This document shows, piece by piece, positions 32,797 to 40,309 of a stretch of DNA of 64,000 nucleotides; within the stretch, counting starts at the first letter, position 1, and each line of letters opens with the position of its first letter. Below the pieces are notes generated by a model, which did not search any database, had not been told where the DNA came from, and worked only from the letters and a program-made list of their open reading frames with translations. Made by a program: the position numbers and the translations under genes. The stretch is from UBA2377 sp964525935 (GTDB lineage Bacteria; Verrucomicrobiota; Verrucomicrobiia; Opitutales; Opitutaceae): positions 1-64,000 of the forward strand of contig CAZGJZ010000005.1 in NCBI GenBank assembly GCA_964525935.1, in the 5' to 3' direction.

Positions 32797-33645
32797 TCAT
32801 TCGGTCGAAAAATCCCGCCACGCCGACTCGATCGCGGCGGCATCGATCGCGCCGGTAAAAACCACCAGCCGATAACGGCTGAGCGTGGCCTGGCCGGCGG
32901 CGAGCGTCCACGCGCCGGCGATGCTGCGACTCGGGGCGATGCCGAGGTTGTTATCCACGCGCCACGGCGCGGGATGAACGGGATTCGTCGGGTGATCCAA
33001 CATCGCCATGCCCGCCGCGCCGGTCGCGCGGCCGGGCACCGGCATGGTGATCGCAACCCAGCGGGCCGGGCGGCCTTCGGCGGCAGGAATCGTCGCGGCG
33101 CCTTCGCTCGTAAGCACGTCGCCGCCGGTTTCCTTCCGCCAGGGCATGCGCAGAAAAAGTCCGCCGTAGGAATATTGTCCAAAACGCAGGTCAACCCGTG
33201 CCGTGAGCGTCCAATCGAGATCGAGCCGGAAGGTGCTGCCGCGGTCCTCGAAGCGCCACGCCTGCGTCTCCGTGAGCAGCGGTGCGCCGGCCGGGGCGCG
33301 CCATTCGCTCACCACGCGCCACGCCGCCGTGGCGCCGGCAAGCTCCGGCGCCGCCATCGGCTGCGGGTGAAATGTGCCGTCGGGCCCGTGATTCGCGAGC
33401 CGGCCCTCCGTCCAAAAACCCACGCCGTTGACGTCGTTGAGGCCGACGTAGAGGCCGTGTTGCCACGTATGATGGGGTGGTTCGTTTTCGGTGAGCTCGC
33501 CCACGCCATCCGGCGCAAGGATGGGATGGATGAAAGCGCGCAGGCCGGGCGCCGCGTGTTGCGTGACCAGCGGGTGTGCGAGTCCCGGGCGAAACAGGGC
33601 GATGCGATGCGGCGTGGACTCGGCCCGAAGGGAAGATGGGGTCAT
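32797..33645 (-). CDS. DUF6807 (PmoA-like) family protein
   Basis: A 282-residue beta-rich protein with the features of DUF6807 (also labelled 'PmoA' in databases): RPGLAHPLVTQHAAPGLRAF, HHTWQHGLYVGLNDVNGVGFW and the closing RVDNNLGIAPSRS region. No signal peptide is visible. The label methane oxygenase is misleading here, since no membrane or metal-centre features of particulate methane monooxygenase are seen. It is the last gene of the uronate operon, 39 bp after UxaC, so a role on uronates or related sugars is plausible. The ATG at 33645 is used; another ATG lies 5 codons upstream. Confidence 0.75.
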   Translation of the reverse strand: MTPSSLRAESTPHRIALFRPGLAHPLVTQHAAPGLRAFIHPILAPDGVGELTENEPPHHTWQHGLYVGLNDVNGVGFWTEGRLANHGPDGTFHPQPMAAPELAGATAAWRVVSEWRAPAGAPLLTETQAWRFEDRGSTFRLDLDWTLTARVDLRFGQYSYGGLFLRMPWRKETGGDVLTSEGAATIPAAEGRPARWVAITMPVPGRATGAAGMAMLDHPTNPVHPAPWRVDNNLGIAPSRSIAGAWTLAAGQATLSRYRLVVFTGAIDAAAIESAWRDFSTE

Positions 33646-33684
33646 CGCGCAGCAGCGCACAACAGAGCGCGCAGCCCGGCGATA

Positions 33685-35109
33685 TTATTTCGCCGCAAAG
33701 GCCGGATCGACCCCGAGCCGGAAGTAGTCCCGGGCGTTGGCGAAGCAGATGTTCTTCACCATGCCACCGACGAGCGCGCGGTCGGACGGAAGTTCGCCGC
33801 TCTCCATTTTTGTCCCCAGGAGATTGCAGAGCACGCGGCGGAAATATTCGTGGCGGGTGTAGCTGAGGAAACTGCGCGAGTCCGTGAGCATGCCGACGAA
33901 GCGGCTGAGCAGGCCCAGGCTCGTGAGCGCGTTGAGCTGCCACTCCATCGCCTCCTTCTGGTCGAGGAACCACCAGCCGGAACCGAACTGGATTTTGCCG
34001 GCCACGGAACCGTCCTGAAAATTGCCGGCCATCGTCGCGAAGGCGTAGTTATCCGCCGGATTGAGATTATAGAGCACGGTGCGCGGGAGCTCGCCGGTGG
34101 TGTCGAGCGCATCGAGATAGCGGCTGAGCGCACGGGCCTGCGGAAAATCACCGATGCTATCAAAGCCGGTGTCGGGGCCGAGGGCCTTGAGCAGGCGGGT
34201 GTTGTTGTTGCGGAGCGCGCCGAGGTGGAGCTGCTTCGTCCAGCCTTTCGCGGCATCCCAGCGGCCGAACTCGAGCATGAGGAACGAGCCGAACTTTGCG
34301 GAGTCGGCCGGCGAAGCCGCCCGACCGGCGCGGGCGGCGGCGAAAATCGTCGCTGCTTCAGCGGGCGTGCAGGGCTCGGCGAGCGCGGACTCGAGGCCGT
34401 GGTCGGAGAGGCGGCAACCGATGGCGTGAAAATCGTCGTGGCGCTTTTTCAACGCGGCCAGCAGGTCGTCGAGCGTGTGGATGGCACGGCCGGCGGCGGC
34501 GCCGAGTTTCTCAAGCCAGGGATTGTAGGCGGCGGGAGCGCTGACGCCGAGGGCCTTGTCGGGACGGAACGTCGGATAGACGCGGGTCTGGATGCCGAGC
34601 TTGGCGATGCGCGCGTGGTCGGCGAGCGGGTCGGCGGGGTCGTCGGTCGTGCAGATGACGGCGACCTTGTTTACCGCGAGAATGTCGTGCACGCGCATGC
34701 CGGCCAGCTTCGCGTTGGCTTCGCGCCAAATCCGGTCGGCCGATGCCGGGTTGATGGTGTCGGTGATGCCGAAGTAGCGGGCCAGTTCGAGGTGCGACCA
34801 GTGGTAGAGCGGATTACCGAGAGTCTGCGGGACGGTGGCGCACCACGCGTCGAATTTTTCGCGGGGCGCGGCCGAGCCGGTGCAGACGCGTTCGGCGACG
34901 CCATTGGTCCGCATGGCGCGCCATTTGTAGTGATCGCCGCCGAGCCAGATCTCCGCGAGATCGGCAAAGCGGTGGTTATCGGCGATGAGCGCCTGCGGCA
35001 GGTGACAGTGGTAGTCGTAGATCGGCTCGGCCTTGGCGAAGTTGTGATACAGGTCGCGGGCAGCGTCGGTCTGCAGGAGAAAATCGTCGTGGATGAAGGC
35101 GCGTGGCAT
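33685..35109 (-). CDS. uxaC: Glucuronate/galacturonate isomerase
   Basis: A 474-residue protein of normal length for UxaC. The N-terminal FIHDDFLLQTDAARDLYH and IYDYHCHLPQ carry the HxH metal-type motif. Further family segments are WLGGDHYKWRAMRTNGV, LELARYFGI, ICTTDDPADPL, TYPTFRPDKAL-like (VYPTFRPDKAL) and the C-terminal VGMLTDSRSFLSYTRHEYF. UxaC interconverts D-galacturonate/D-tagaturonate and D-glucuronate/D-fructuronate in the cytoplasm. The neighbouring epimerase and reductase continue the pathway. A 103-bp gap upstream with an inverted repeat separates it from the epimerase gene. Confidence 0.93.
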   Translation of the reverse strand: MPRAFIHDDFLLQTDAARDLYHNFAKAEPIYDYHCHLPQALIADNHRFADLAEIWLGGDHYKWRAMRTNGVAERVCTGSAAPREKFDAWCATVPQTLGNPLYHWSHLELARYFGITDTINPASADRIWREANAKLAGMRVHDILAVNKVAVICTTDDPADPLADHARIAKLGIQTRVYPTFRPDKALGVSAPAAYNPWLEKLGAAAGRAIHTLDDLLAALKKRHDDFHAIGCRLSDHGLESALAEPCTPAEAATIFAAARAGRAASPADSAKFGSFLMLEFGRWDAAKGWTKQLHLGALRNNNTRLLKALGPDTGFDSIGDFPQARALSRYLDALDTTGELPRTVLYNLNPADNYAFATMAGNFQDGSVAGKIQFGSGWWFLDQKEAMEWQLNALTSLGLLSRFVGMLTDSRSFLSYTRHEYFRRVLCNLLGTKMESGELPSDRALVGGMVKNICFANARDYFRLGVDPAFAAK

Positions 35110-35124
35110 GGGAAAACGGTTTAA

Positions 35125-35200
35125 ATGTGGAACTCAGGAAATCAGGAAACGGAAGGCGATGCGTTCGGAGGCATTGTTTCTACTTTCCTGATTTCCACAT
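35125..35200. repeat. Inverted repeat with 8-nt units (TTCCTGATTTCC family), copy 1
   Basis: In the uxaE-uxaC gap, ATGTGGAACTCAGGAA followed by ATCAGGAAA on the left pairs with TTTCCTGATTTCCACAT on the right. The left arm has one additional 8-nt unit (CTCAGGAA). The same family with the same consensus occurs at 39035-39098. In RNA it would form a long hairpin between two cistrons, perhaps affecting stability or relative expression. Confidence 0.75.
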
Positions 35201-35212
35201 CACTCAGAATCG

Positions 35213-37033
35213 CTAGCGGCTGATGTCGCCGAGCATCGCGTCGAGGGTGGCGTAGCCGGCGAGCAACTTACTGGCGGCGGCGCAGCGCGCGGGGGCGGCG
35301 AGGCCGGTGTTTTCGGCGAGGAAGATCAGGTAGGCCGCGATGCGTTTGCTGAAGAGCAGGCGCGCCTGGGGACTGATCGCGTAGAAGCGGGCGCGCTGGG
35401 CGTAGCCGGCGGGGGTGTGATCCCCGAGCGCCGATTTTTCCGGACGACCACCGGCCGCGAGCACGTAAAGGAAGTTGTATTCGAAGAAAATCATGTGCTC
35501 CGGCGAAGGCGACAGGGCCTCCAGTGCGGCCCGACAGGCGGCAGGTGAAGCGAAGACTTCGGTGGGTTTGCTTTCGCCGGCGAGCGTCGTCGTGACGAAG
35601 ATACGGGCCATTTTTTGCTCGGTGGCATCGGCGCTGAAGGCGCCGGCGACCGCCATGTCGACGGTGAACTTATACCAATCGCGCCACAGCGCGGCGTCGC
35701 CGGCCTGCGTGGATTGCGCGAGCGCCACGCCCATCTCGTAAGTGTAGCGGCCGCTGGTCTTGATCTCGAGGTTGCTGCCGGTGACGGCGCCCATGACCTG
35801 GTAGTTCTCGGCGGATTTGCCGGAGCCGGAATGGAAGCCGATGCTGACACCAAACTTCTGGCAGACGGCCCACTGTTTTTCGATGAGCGCGCGGAGGGCG
35901 GCGTTGTCGGGATACGGCGTGTTCTTCTGAAAGCCGAAGGCGGGGGCGACAAAGTTGACCGGCATGCCAAGCACCTCGCAGAGCGCGAGCATGATGGCCG
36001 TGGTCTCCGGCGTCGTGAGGCCGGGAAGTTCGTCGATGGAGAGTTCGCGGAGATACTTGCGGCCGGCCGCGGTGGTGAAGGCGATGGCCCGCGCGGCGGC
36101 GTATTTCTCGTCGCGGCGTTTCATCTTCTGCAACGGGGTCCAGACGGTCGCGAGCAGCGTGTTGAACGTGGCATCGTCGAGCTTCAGGCCGGCCGCGGCG
36201 ACGCGCGCGCGCGTCTTGCCCACGACCTCGGCCGGGATGTCGGCGACCCTGGCGGGCTGGTTGAGGGCCAGTTCCGGCGACAGATCGAAGGTGATGTAGC
36301 TCGCGAGCAGACAGCCACGGACGAGCGCGTCCTCGCGGGAGTCAAACTTGCCGCCGATGGGCTGGTGGTCGGCGTTGAAGGACCACGCGATGCGGCGGTG
36401 GTGGAAACCGGACTTGAGCTTCGAAAGCACGCAGCCGTGGCTCATGCCCTCGACGCTCTGGCCCTGATGACCCTCCGGGACGTTGGTGCCGATGAACGGG
36501 AACGGCACGGTGTCGAGCCGGTGGGCGAGCATGGCGTCGACGTCGTAGACGAGTTCACGCGGGATGGAATTCTGATTGGCGGTGAGGCCGATCTCGAGCG
36601 CGCTCATCGCCCACTCGACCGCCGGCCAGTGCAGAGTCGTGAAGCGCGCGCCGACGCCCAGCGTGCTGCGGCCGAGCTGCGCGGTGGCGGTCGGAAAGAT
36701 CGTCGCCGCGGGATCGTGCTCCTGGATGAGATTCTTTAACGCAAGCAGGTTGGCCCAGGTCGCGGGAAAAAAGGTCACGCCATTGTGCACAAAGCCATCC
36801 GTCAGCGGTGCCGCGGCGGTGTGAAGCTTCCACGCGCAGTCACCCGCGGCGTTTTCCACGAGGGTAAATTCGCCGACCTGGGTGGCAAAGCGGCTCTTCG
36901 GATATTCAGTGACGCGTCCGGCTGTCAGGTCCGCGCGCAGCGCAGGCCAGTCGAGGCAGAAGTCGGGGCTGACACAGGGATTCGACGCGATGCGCAGGTT
37001 ATTCTTGCGAAGGAAATCGTTAATGGAAGACAT
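35213..37033 (-). CDS. uxaE: Tagaturonate epimerase (UxaE) family protein
   Basis: A 606-residue cytoplasmic protein assigned to the UxaE family (D-tagaturonate to D-fructuronate). Support comes from family-like segments (GFVHNGVTFFPATWANLLAL; VSIGFHSGSGKSAENYQVMG; GRYTYEMGVAL) and especially from position, between uxaC and a UxuB-type reductase. It seems longer than the described Thermotoga enzyme. The ATG at 37033 (MSSINDFLRKNN) is preferred, since the longer frame runs into the intergenic inverted repeat and begins TEYTEPTE, a translation of that repeat. The epimerase call needs a database check. Confidence 0.65.
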   Translation of the reverse strand: MSSINDFLRKNNLRIASNPCVSPDFCLDWPALRADLTAGRVTEYPKSRFATQVGEFTLVENAAGDCAWKLHTAAAPLTDGFVHNGVTFFPATWANLLALKNLIQEHDPAATIFPTATAQLGRSTLGVGARFTTLHWPAVEWAMSALEIGLTANQNSIPRELVYDVDAMLAHRLDTVPFPFIGTNVPEGHQGQSVEGMSHGCVLSKLKSGFHHRRIAWSFNADHQPIGGKFDSREDALVRGCLLASYITFDLSPELALNQPARVADIPAEVVGKTRARVAAAGLKLDDATFNTLLATVWTPLQKMKRRDEKYAAARAIAFTTAAGRKYLRELSIDELPGLTTPETTAIMLALCEVLGMPVNFVAPAFGFQKNTPYPDNAALRALIEKQWAVCQKFGVSIGFHSGSGKSAENYQVMGAVTGSNLEIKTSGRYTYEMGVALAQSTQAGDAALWRDWYKFTVDMAVAGAFSADATEQKMARIFVTTTLAGESKPTEVFASPAACRAALEALSPSPEHMIFFEYNFLYVLAAGGRPEKSALGDHTPAGYAQRARFYAISPQARLLFSKRIAAYLIFLAENTGLAAPARCAAASKLLAGYATLDAMLGDISR

Positions 37034-37050
37034 GAGGAAAGGGCTGGATT

Positions 37051-37118
37051 GCCCACGGAACACACTGAATACACGGAACGAATTTCTGATTTCTGTGGGT
37101 TCCGTGTATTCCGTGGGC
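37051..37118. repeat. Inverted repeat with 9-nt units (TTCCGTGTA family), copy 1
   Basis: In the gap between the SDR and UxaE genes, GCCCACGGAACACACTGAA plus TACACGGAA on the left pairs with TTCCGTGTATTCCGTGGGC on the right. The left arm contains one more 9-nt unit than the right, and units such as TTCCGTGTA and TTCCGTGGG share a 9-nt phase. A second copy occurs at 63480-63633. Read as protein, the units give TEYTE or NTLNT, which explains misleading N-terminal extensions. Confidence 0.8.
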
Positions 37119-37123
37119 AAAAA

Positions 37124-37906
37124 TCAGATCGTCATCGCGTGGTAGCCGCCATCGACGATCAGTTCTTCGCCGGTGATGAAGGCGCCGGCACCGTCGCTCG
37201 CAAGGAGGAGCGTGGCCCCGATGAGTTCGCGGGCCTCGCCGAAGCGTTTCATCGGCGTGTGGCCCATGATGCTGGCGACGCGATCCGGGGAGAGGATTTT
37301 CTTATTTTGCTCGGCGGGGAAAAACCCGGGGACGAGCACGTTGACGCGCACTTTTTGCGGCGCCCACTCGCGCGCGAGGTTGAGCGAGAGGTTGTGCACG
37401 GCGCCCTTGGTCGCGGAGTAGGTGAACACGCGCGAGAGCGGCACGACGCCGGACATGGAACCGAGGTTGATGATCGAGCCACCCTGCCCCTGCTCGACGA
37501 GGAACTTGCCGAAGACCTGGCAGCCGAGGAACACGCCCTTGAGGTTGACGCGCACGATGCGGTCGAACTCCTCCTCGGTGATATCGAGGAACGGGGTCGC
37601 CGAGTTAACGCCCGCGCCGTTGACGACGATGTCGATGCGGCCGGATTTTTTGACGACAGTGTCGCGAAGGCCTTCGAGCTCGGCCTTCGAGGTGGCCTCG
37701 GCGGAGTGGAACCACGCCTTGCCGCCGGCGGCAGCGATTTTTTGGAGCCGCGCCGCGGCTTTTTCCTGGCTGCGGCCGACGAGGACCACCTCGGCGCCGG
37801 CGCCCGCAAGGCCCTCAGCCATCGCGCCGCAGAGTTCGCCGGTGCCACCGATGACCACGGCGACCTTGCCGTGGAGACCGAAAAGTTTGTCGAGGTAAGC
37901 GCTCAT
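37124..37906 (-). CDS. uxuB: SDR-type D-mannonate oxidoreductase (fructuronate reductase)
   Basis: A 260-residue SDR similar in outline to the SDR-type UxuB of Bacillus (YjmF). VVIGGTGELCGAMAEGLA is the cofactor loop, NGAGVNS the NAG motif, INLGSMSGV and YSATK the Ser/Tyr/Lys active site, and FFPAEQNKKIL with HTPMKRFGEARELIGA are characteristic C-terminal segments. UxuB reduces D-fructuronate to D-mannonate with NADH. The ATG at 37906 overlaps the stop of the Ldh2-type gene by 4 bp. The next gene downstream is the UxaE-like epimerase, so it fits UxaC-UxaE-UxuB order. Confidence 0.82.
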   Translation of the reverse strand: MSAYLDKLFGLHGKVAVVIGGTGELCGAMAEGLAGAGAEVVLVGRSQEKAAARLQKIAAAGGKAWFHSAEATSKAELEGLRDTVVKKSGRIDIVVNGAGVNSATPFLDITEEEFDRIVRVNLKGVFLGCQVFGKFLVEQGQGGSIINLGSMSGVVPLSRVFTYSATKGAVHNLSLNLAREWAPQKVRVNVLVPGFFPAEQNKKILSPDRVASIMGHTPMKRFGEARELIGATLLLASDGAGAFITGEELIVDGGYHAMTI

Positions 37907-39006
37907 AGGGTGACGGATTTGAATTGGGCAACATCCCAGCGCGGGGCGCGGCACTCGGCGGCGACTTCGTTGAAGGCCTCGACCTCCGCGGCGCTGAAGA
38001 GCAGGCCGCCGGCGGCGGCGGTTTTTTTCGCCCAGTCGGCCTCGAGCTGGCCGGGGAGCATGCAGGCCTCGTTGCCGTGGCCGAGGACGTCGGCCAGCAC
38101 GGCCTTGACGTTCTGCGCCTGGGTGCGGCCTTTCGCAAAGGCGCCACCGCTGATCGCCTCGGGGTGGATGACTTGGAAGAAAAACGTGCAGGTGGCTTTT
38201 TCACCGGCGGCCCGCGCGGCGGGCCAGTCATTGCGCAATGTGGGGAGCGAACCGCCGATGAAGCCGGCGACGAGTTCGTCGATCAGCGAGAGGCCGTAGC
38301 CCTTGTGCGCGCCGAAGGGCAGCAGCGCGACGACAGCATCGGGGTCGGTGGTGGGACGGCCATCCTTGTCGACCGCGGCGAGCGGCGGGAGGGTTTTACC
38401 CTCGCGCTTGAGCTGCTGCACGCGACCCATGGCGACGACGGACGTGGCCCAATCAATCACGATCGGGTAACCAATGGCCGCGCTCGTGGGGAAACCCCAG
38501 GAATGCGGGTTGGTGCCGAGCGTGGGAAACTTGCCGCCGAAGGGCACGACCTCGGCCTTGGCCGCGGTGCAGTTGGTGTAGGCGATGTAGCCTTTCTTCG
38601 CGGCCTCCATCACGTAGCCGCCGCCCCAGAGATAATGGAACGCATTGTCCACCGACACGGTGCCAACGCCATACTGGTCGGCGAGCCGCGTGGCCTCGGC
38701 CATCGCGCGGTAGGCGGTGGACTGGCCGAGCTTTTTGTTGGCGTTCCAGATTTTGGCGGCGGCAAAGCGCGAGGGCTTTTCCTCGATCTGCGCGCCGGGC
38801 ACGCAGCCTTGCGAACCGGAGCCGAGGACGTGGTCAAGGTGCAGCGCCTTCAGGCCGTTGTGCGTGCGGATGCCGTGACGCGAGGCCTCGGCACAGAAAC
38901 GGGCGCCTTCCTCGGCTTCGTCGGCGAGATAGCCGCGGTGGCGGTAGGCGGCGGCGATGAGGGCGTTGTGCTGTGCTTCGGGGACGATGTGGAAGGTTTC
39001 AGGCAT
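37903..39006 (-). CDS. Malate/L-lactate dehydrogenase (Ldh2) family protein
   Basis: A 367-residue NAD(P)-dependent oxidoreductase of the Ldh2 (malate/ureidoglycolate/sulfolactate dehydrogenase) family. SRHGIRTHNGLKAL is the early active-site region with the family His, VSVDNAFHYLWGGGYV and TNCTAAKAEVVPFGG the central region, GTNPHSWGFP matches the family GTNP motif, and PFGAHKGYGLSLIDE the later one. These enzymes reduce 2-keto acids at carbon 2. It overlaps the UxuB-type SDR by 4 bp (ATGA) and follows a 2-hydroxyacid dehydrogenase after a 91-bp gap, so two different keto-acid reductases sit in one operon. The substrate may be a uronate-derived keto acid. Confidence 0.85.
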   Translation of the reverse strand: MPETFHIVPEAQHNALIAAAYRHRGYLADEAEEGARFCAEASRHGIRTHNGLKALHLDHVLGSGSQGCVPGAQIEEKPSRFAAAKIWNANKKLGQSTAYRAMAEATRLADQYGVGTVSVDNAFHYLWGGGYVMEAAKKGYIAYTNCTAAKAEVVPFGGKFPTLGTNPHSWGFPTSAAIGYPIVIDWATSVVAMGRVQQLKREGKTLPPLAAVDKDGRPTTDPDAVVALLPFGAHKGYGLSLIDELVAGFIGGSLPTLRNDWPAARAAGEKATCTFFFQVIHPEAISGGAFAKGRTQAQNVKAVLADVLGHGNEACMLPGQLEADWAKKTAAAGGLLFSAAEVEAFNEVAAECRAPRWDVAQFKSVTL

Positions 39007-39034
39007 GGGGATAGGGAGGGAGAAAATGATTTTA

Positions 39035-39098
39035 GGTGGAAATCAGGAAGACTGGTAACGATCGCCTGGGTTTATTCCTGATTTCCTGCATTCCACAT
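39035..39098. repeat. Inverted repeat with 8-nt units (TTCCTGATTTCC family), copy 2
   Basis: GGTGGAAATCAGGAA on the left pairs with TTCCTGATTTCC on the right, which continues TGCATTCCACAT with one more unit. The whole lies in the gap between two dehydrogenase genes of the uronate operon. Sequence and structure match copy 1 at 35125-35200, but the additional unit is in the opposite arm. Confidence 0.75.
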
Positions 39099-40063
39099 TA
39101 GATCGTGTTGGCTTGGGCGATGGGTTTTTTGCCGGCGAGGAAACGAGTGAGGTTTTCCACCGCACAGCTGGCCTGGCGCTGCACGCTCTCGTGGGTGCGC
39201 GAGCCGATGTGCGGCGTGAGGATGACGTTGGGCAGGCCGAGCAGCGGGTGGTCGGCCGGCGGGGGCTCCTGGTCGAGCACGTCGGCGGCGTAGGCGAGGA
39301 GATGCTTTGATTTCAACGCGGCCACGAGCGCGTCGAGGTCCACGAGCTCGCCGCGGCCGGTGTTGACGATGACTGCGCCTTTTTTGATCAGCGGGAAATT
39401 CTTCGCGTTGATCAGGCCCTTCGTCGCGGGCGTGAGCTTGGTGTGCAGCGAAATGAAATCGGCCTGCCGGAGGCCGGCGTCGAGTTCCTCCACGCGCTCG
39501 AGGCCGTGCCAGCGGGCGAAGTCTTCCTCCCAGTAGTTGGCGAACACGAGGACGCGCAAGCCGAAGGCGCGGGCGCGGATGGCGACTTCCTTGGCGATGC
39601 GGCCGAGGCCAACGAGCAGCAGGGTCTTGCCGCAAATCTCGTTGCCCGTGATGCGCGTCCAGCGCCCGGCGGCGACGTGGTTCGCCTCGACGACGAGGTT
39701 GCGCACCGCCGCGAGCAGCAGCGCGAACGTGTGCTCGGCCACGGTGGTGTGGTTGACGCCCGGCGTGAAAAGCACGGGCACCTTGAGATCGGTCGCGGCC
39801 TTCACATCGATCTTGTCCAAGCCGATGCCGTATTTGGAAATGACCTTCAGGCGCGGGAGTGACTTGGCGATGACGGCACGCGTGAGGGCATCGTCGCCGC
39901 AAAGGTAGGCATCGAACTGGCCGGCCAGCTCAAGCATGCGCGCCTCGGAGAGCGGCCCGCGCTCACGCACGAGCTCGAAACCGCCGGCGGCCAGCATGTC
40001 GTGGTGCACGCCAGGTGTGTCCTGGAAGGAAGTGGTGGTGAGAAGAACCCGGGGAGCGCTCAT
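39098..40063 (-). CDS. D-3-phosphoglycerate dehydrogenase-like 2-hydroxyacid dehydrogenase
   Basis: A 321-residue protein with complete 2-hydroxyacid dehydrogenase signatures. LLVGLGRIAKEVAIRARAFG is the NAD loop, NTGRGELVD the Arg strand, ADVLDQEPPP keeps the catalytic Glu and TPHIGS the His. No ACT domain is present, so it is the short form. It is the first gene of the leftward uronate operon, divergent from the XylR-like regulator with 246 bp between. In a sugar-acid operon it more probably reduces a keto acid than makes serine. Confidence 0.88.
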   Translation of the reverse strand: MSAPRVLLTTTSFQDTPGVHHDMLAAGGFELVRERGPLSEARMLELAGQFDAYLCGDDALTRAVIAKSLPRLKVISKYGIGLDKIDVKAATDLKVPVLFTPGVNHTTVAEHTFALLLAAVRNLVVEANHVAAGRWTRITGNEICGKTLLLVGLGRIAKEVAIRARAFGLRVLVFANYWEEDFARWHGLERVEELDAGLRQADFISLHTKLTPATKGLINAKNFPLIKKGAVIVNTGRGELVDLDALVAALKSKHLLAYAADVLDQEPPPADHPLLGLPNVILTPHIGSRTHESVQRQASCAVENLTRFLAGKKPIAQANTI

Positions 40064-40222
40064 GTGGGGTTGGAGGAAGGACAGCCTAGCGGAAAGCGAC
40101 CGGTCCGCATACCTGATAATCCGAAAAAGAGTTTATATTTTGCGAAATACCGGTAAGCACACTTATCCCTTCACCTAGAAACACCGCGAAAGTGAAACCG
40201 AGTTCATTCAACCGAAAAAAGG

Positions 40223-40270
40223 CGCAGAAGGCGCAAAAGGAAGCCGCCGGTATTTTTTGCGCCTTCTGCG
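40223..40270. repeat. Perfect 16-bp inverted repeat (CGCAGAAGGCGC family)
   Basis: CGCAGAAGGCGCAAAA (40223-40238) and TTTTGCGCCTTCTGCG (40255-40270) are exact inverse complements with a 16-nt loop. The right arm is followed by a run of seven T (TTTTTTTG), so the RNA made rightward would look like a terminator. It lies in the divergent region, 40 bp before the XylR-like start. It may be a third short-repeat family, or a leader hairpin that reduces expression of the regulator. Confidence 0.75.
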
Positions 40271-40309
40271 TTTTTTTGCGGCCATTCCGACTGGTTTGAT
40301 GCCGTCCCC

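Noticed and set aside
32974..35124. A 716-residue open frame antisense to uxaC and the DUF6807 gene
   Set aside because: It is rich in Arg, Gly, Glu and Ala without recognisable motifs and mirrors two well-supported genes. In high-GC DNA long antisense frames arise from codon bias.
37034..37120. N-terminal extension of the UxaE-like protein (TEYTEPTE...)
   Set aside because: The additional codons are a translation of the 9-nt-unit inverted repeat, not family sequence; the ATG at 37033 is the better start.
35125..39098. CRISPR-like repeat array
   Set aside because: The repeats are inverted hairpins in separate intergenic gaps, without regular spacers or cas genes.
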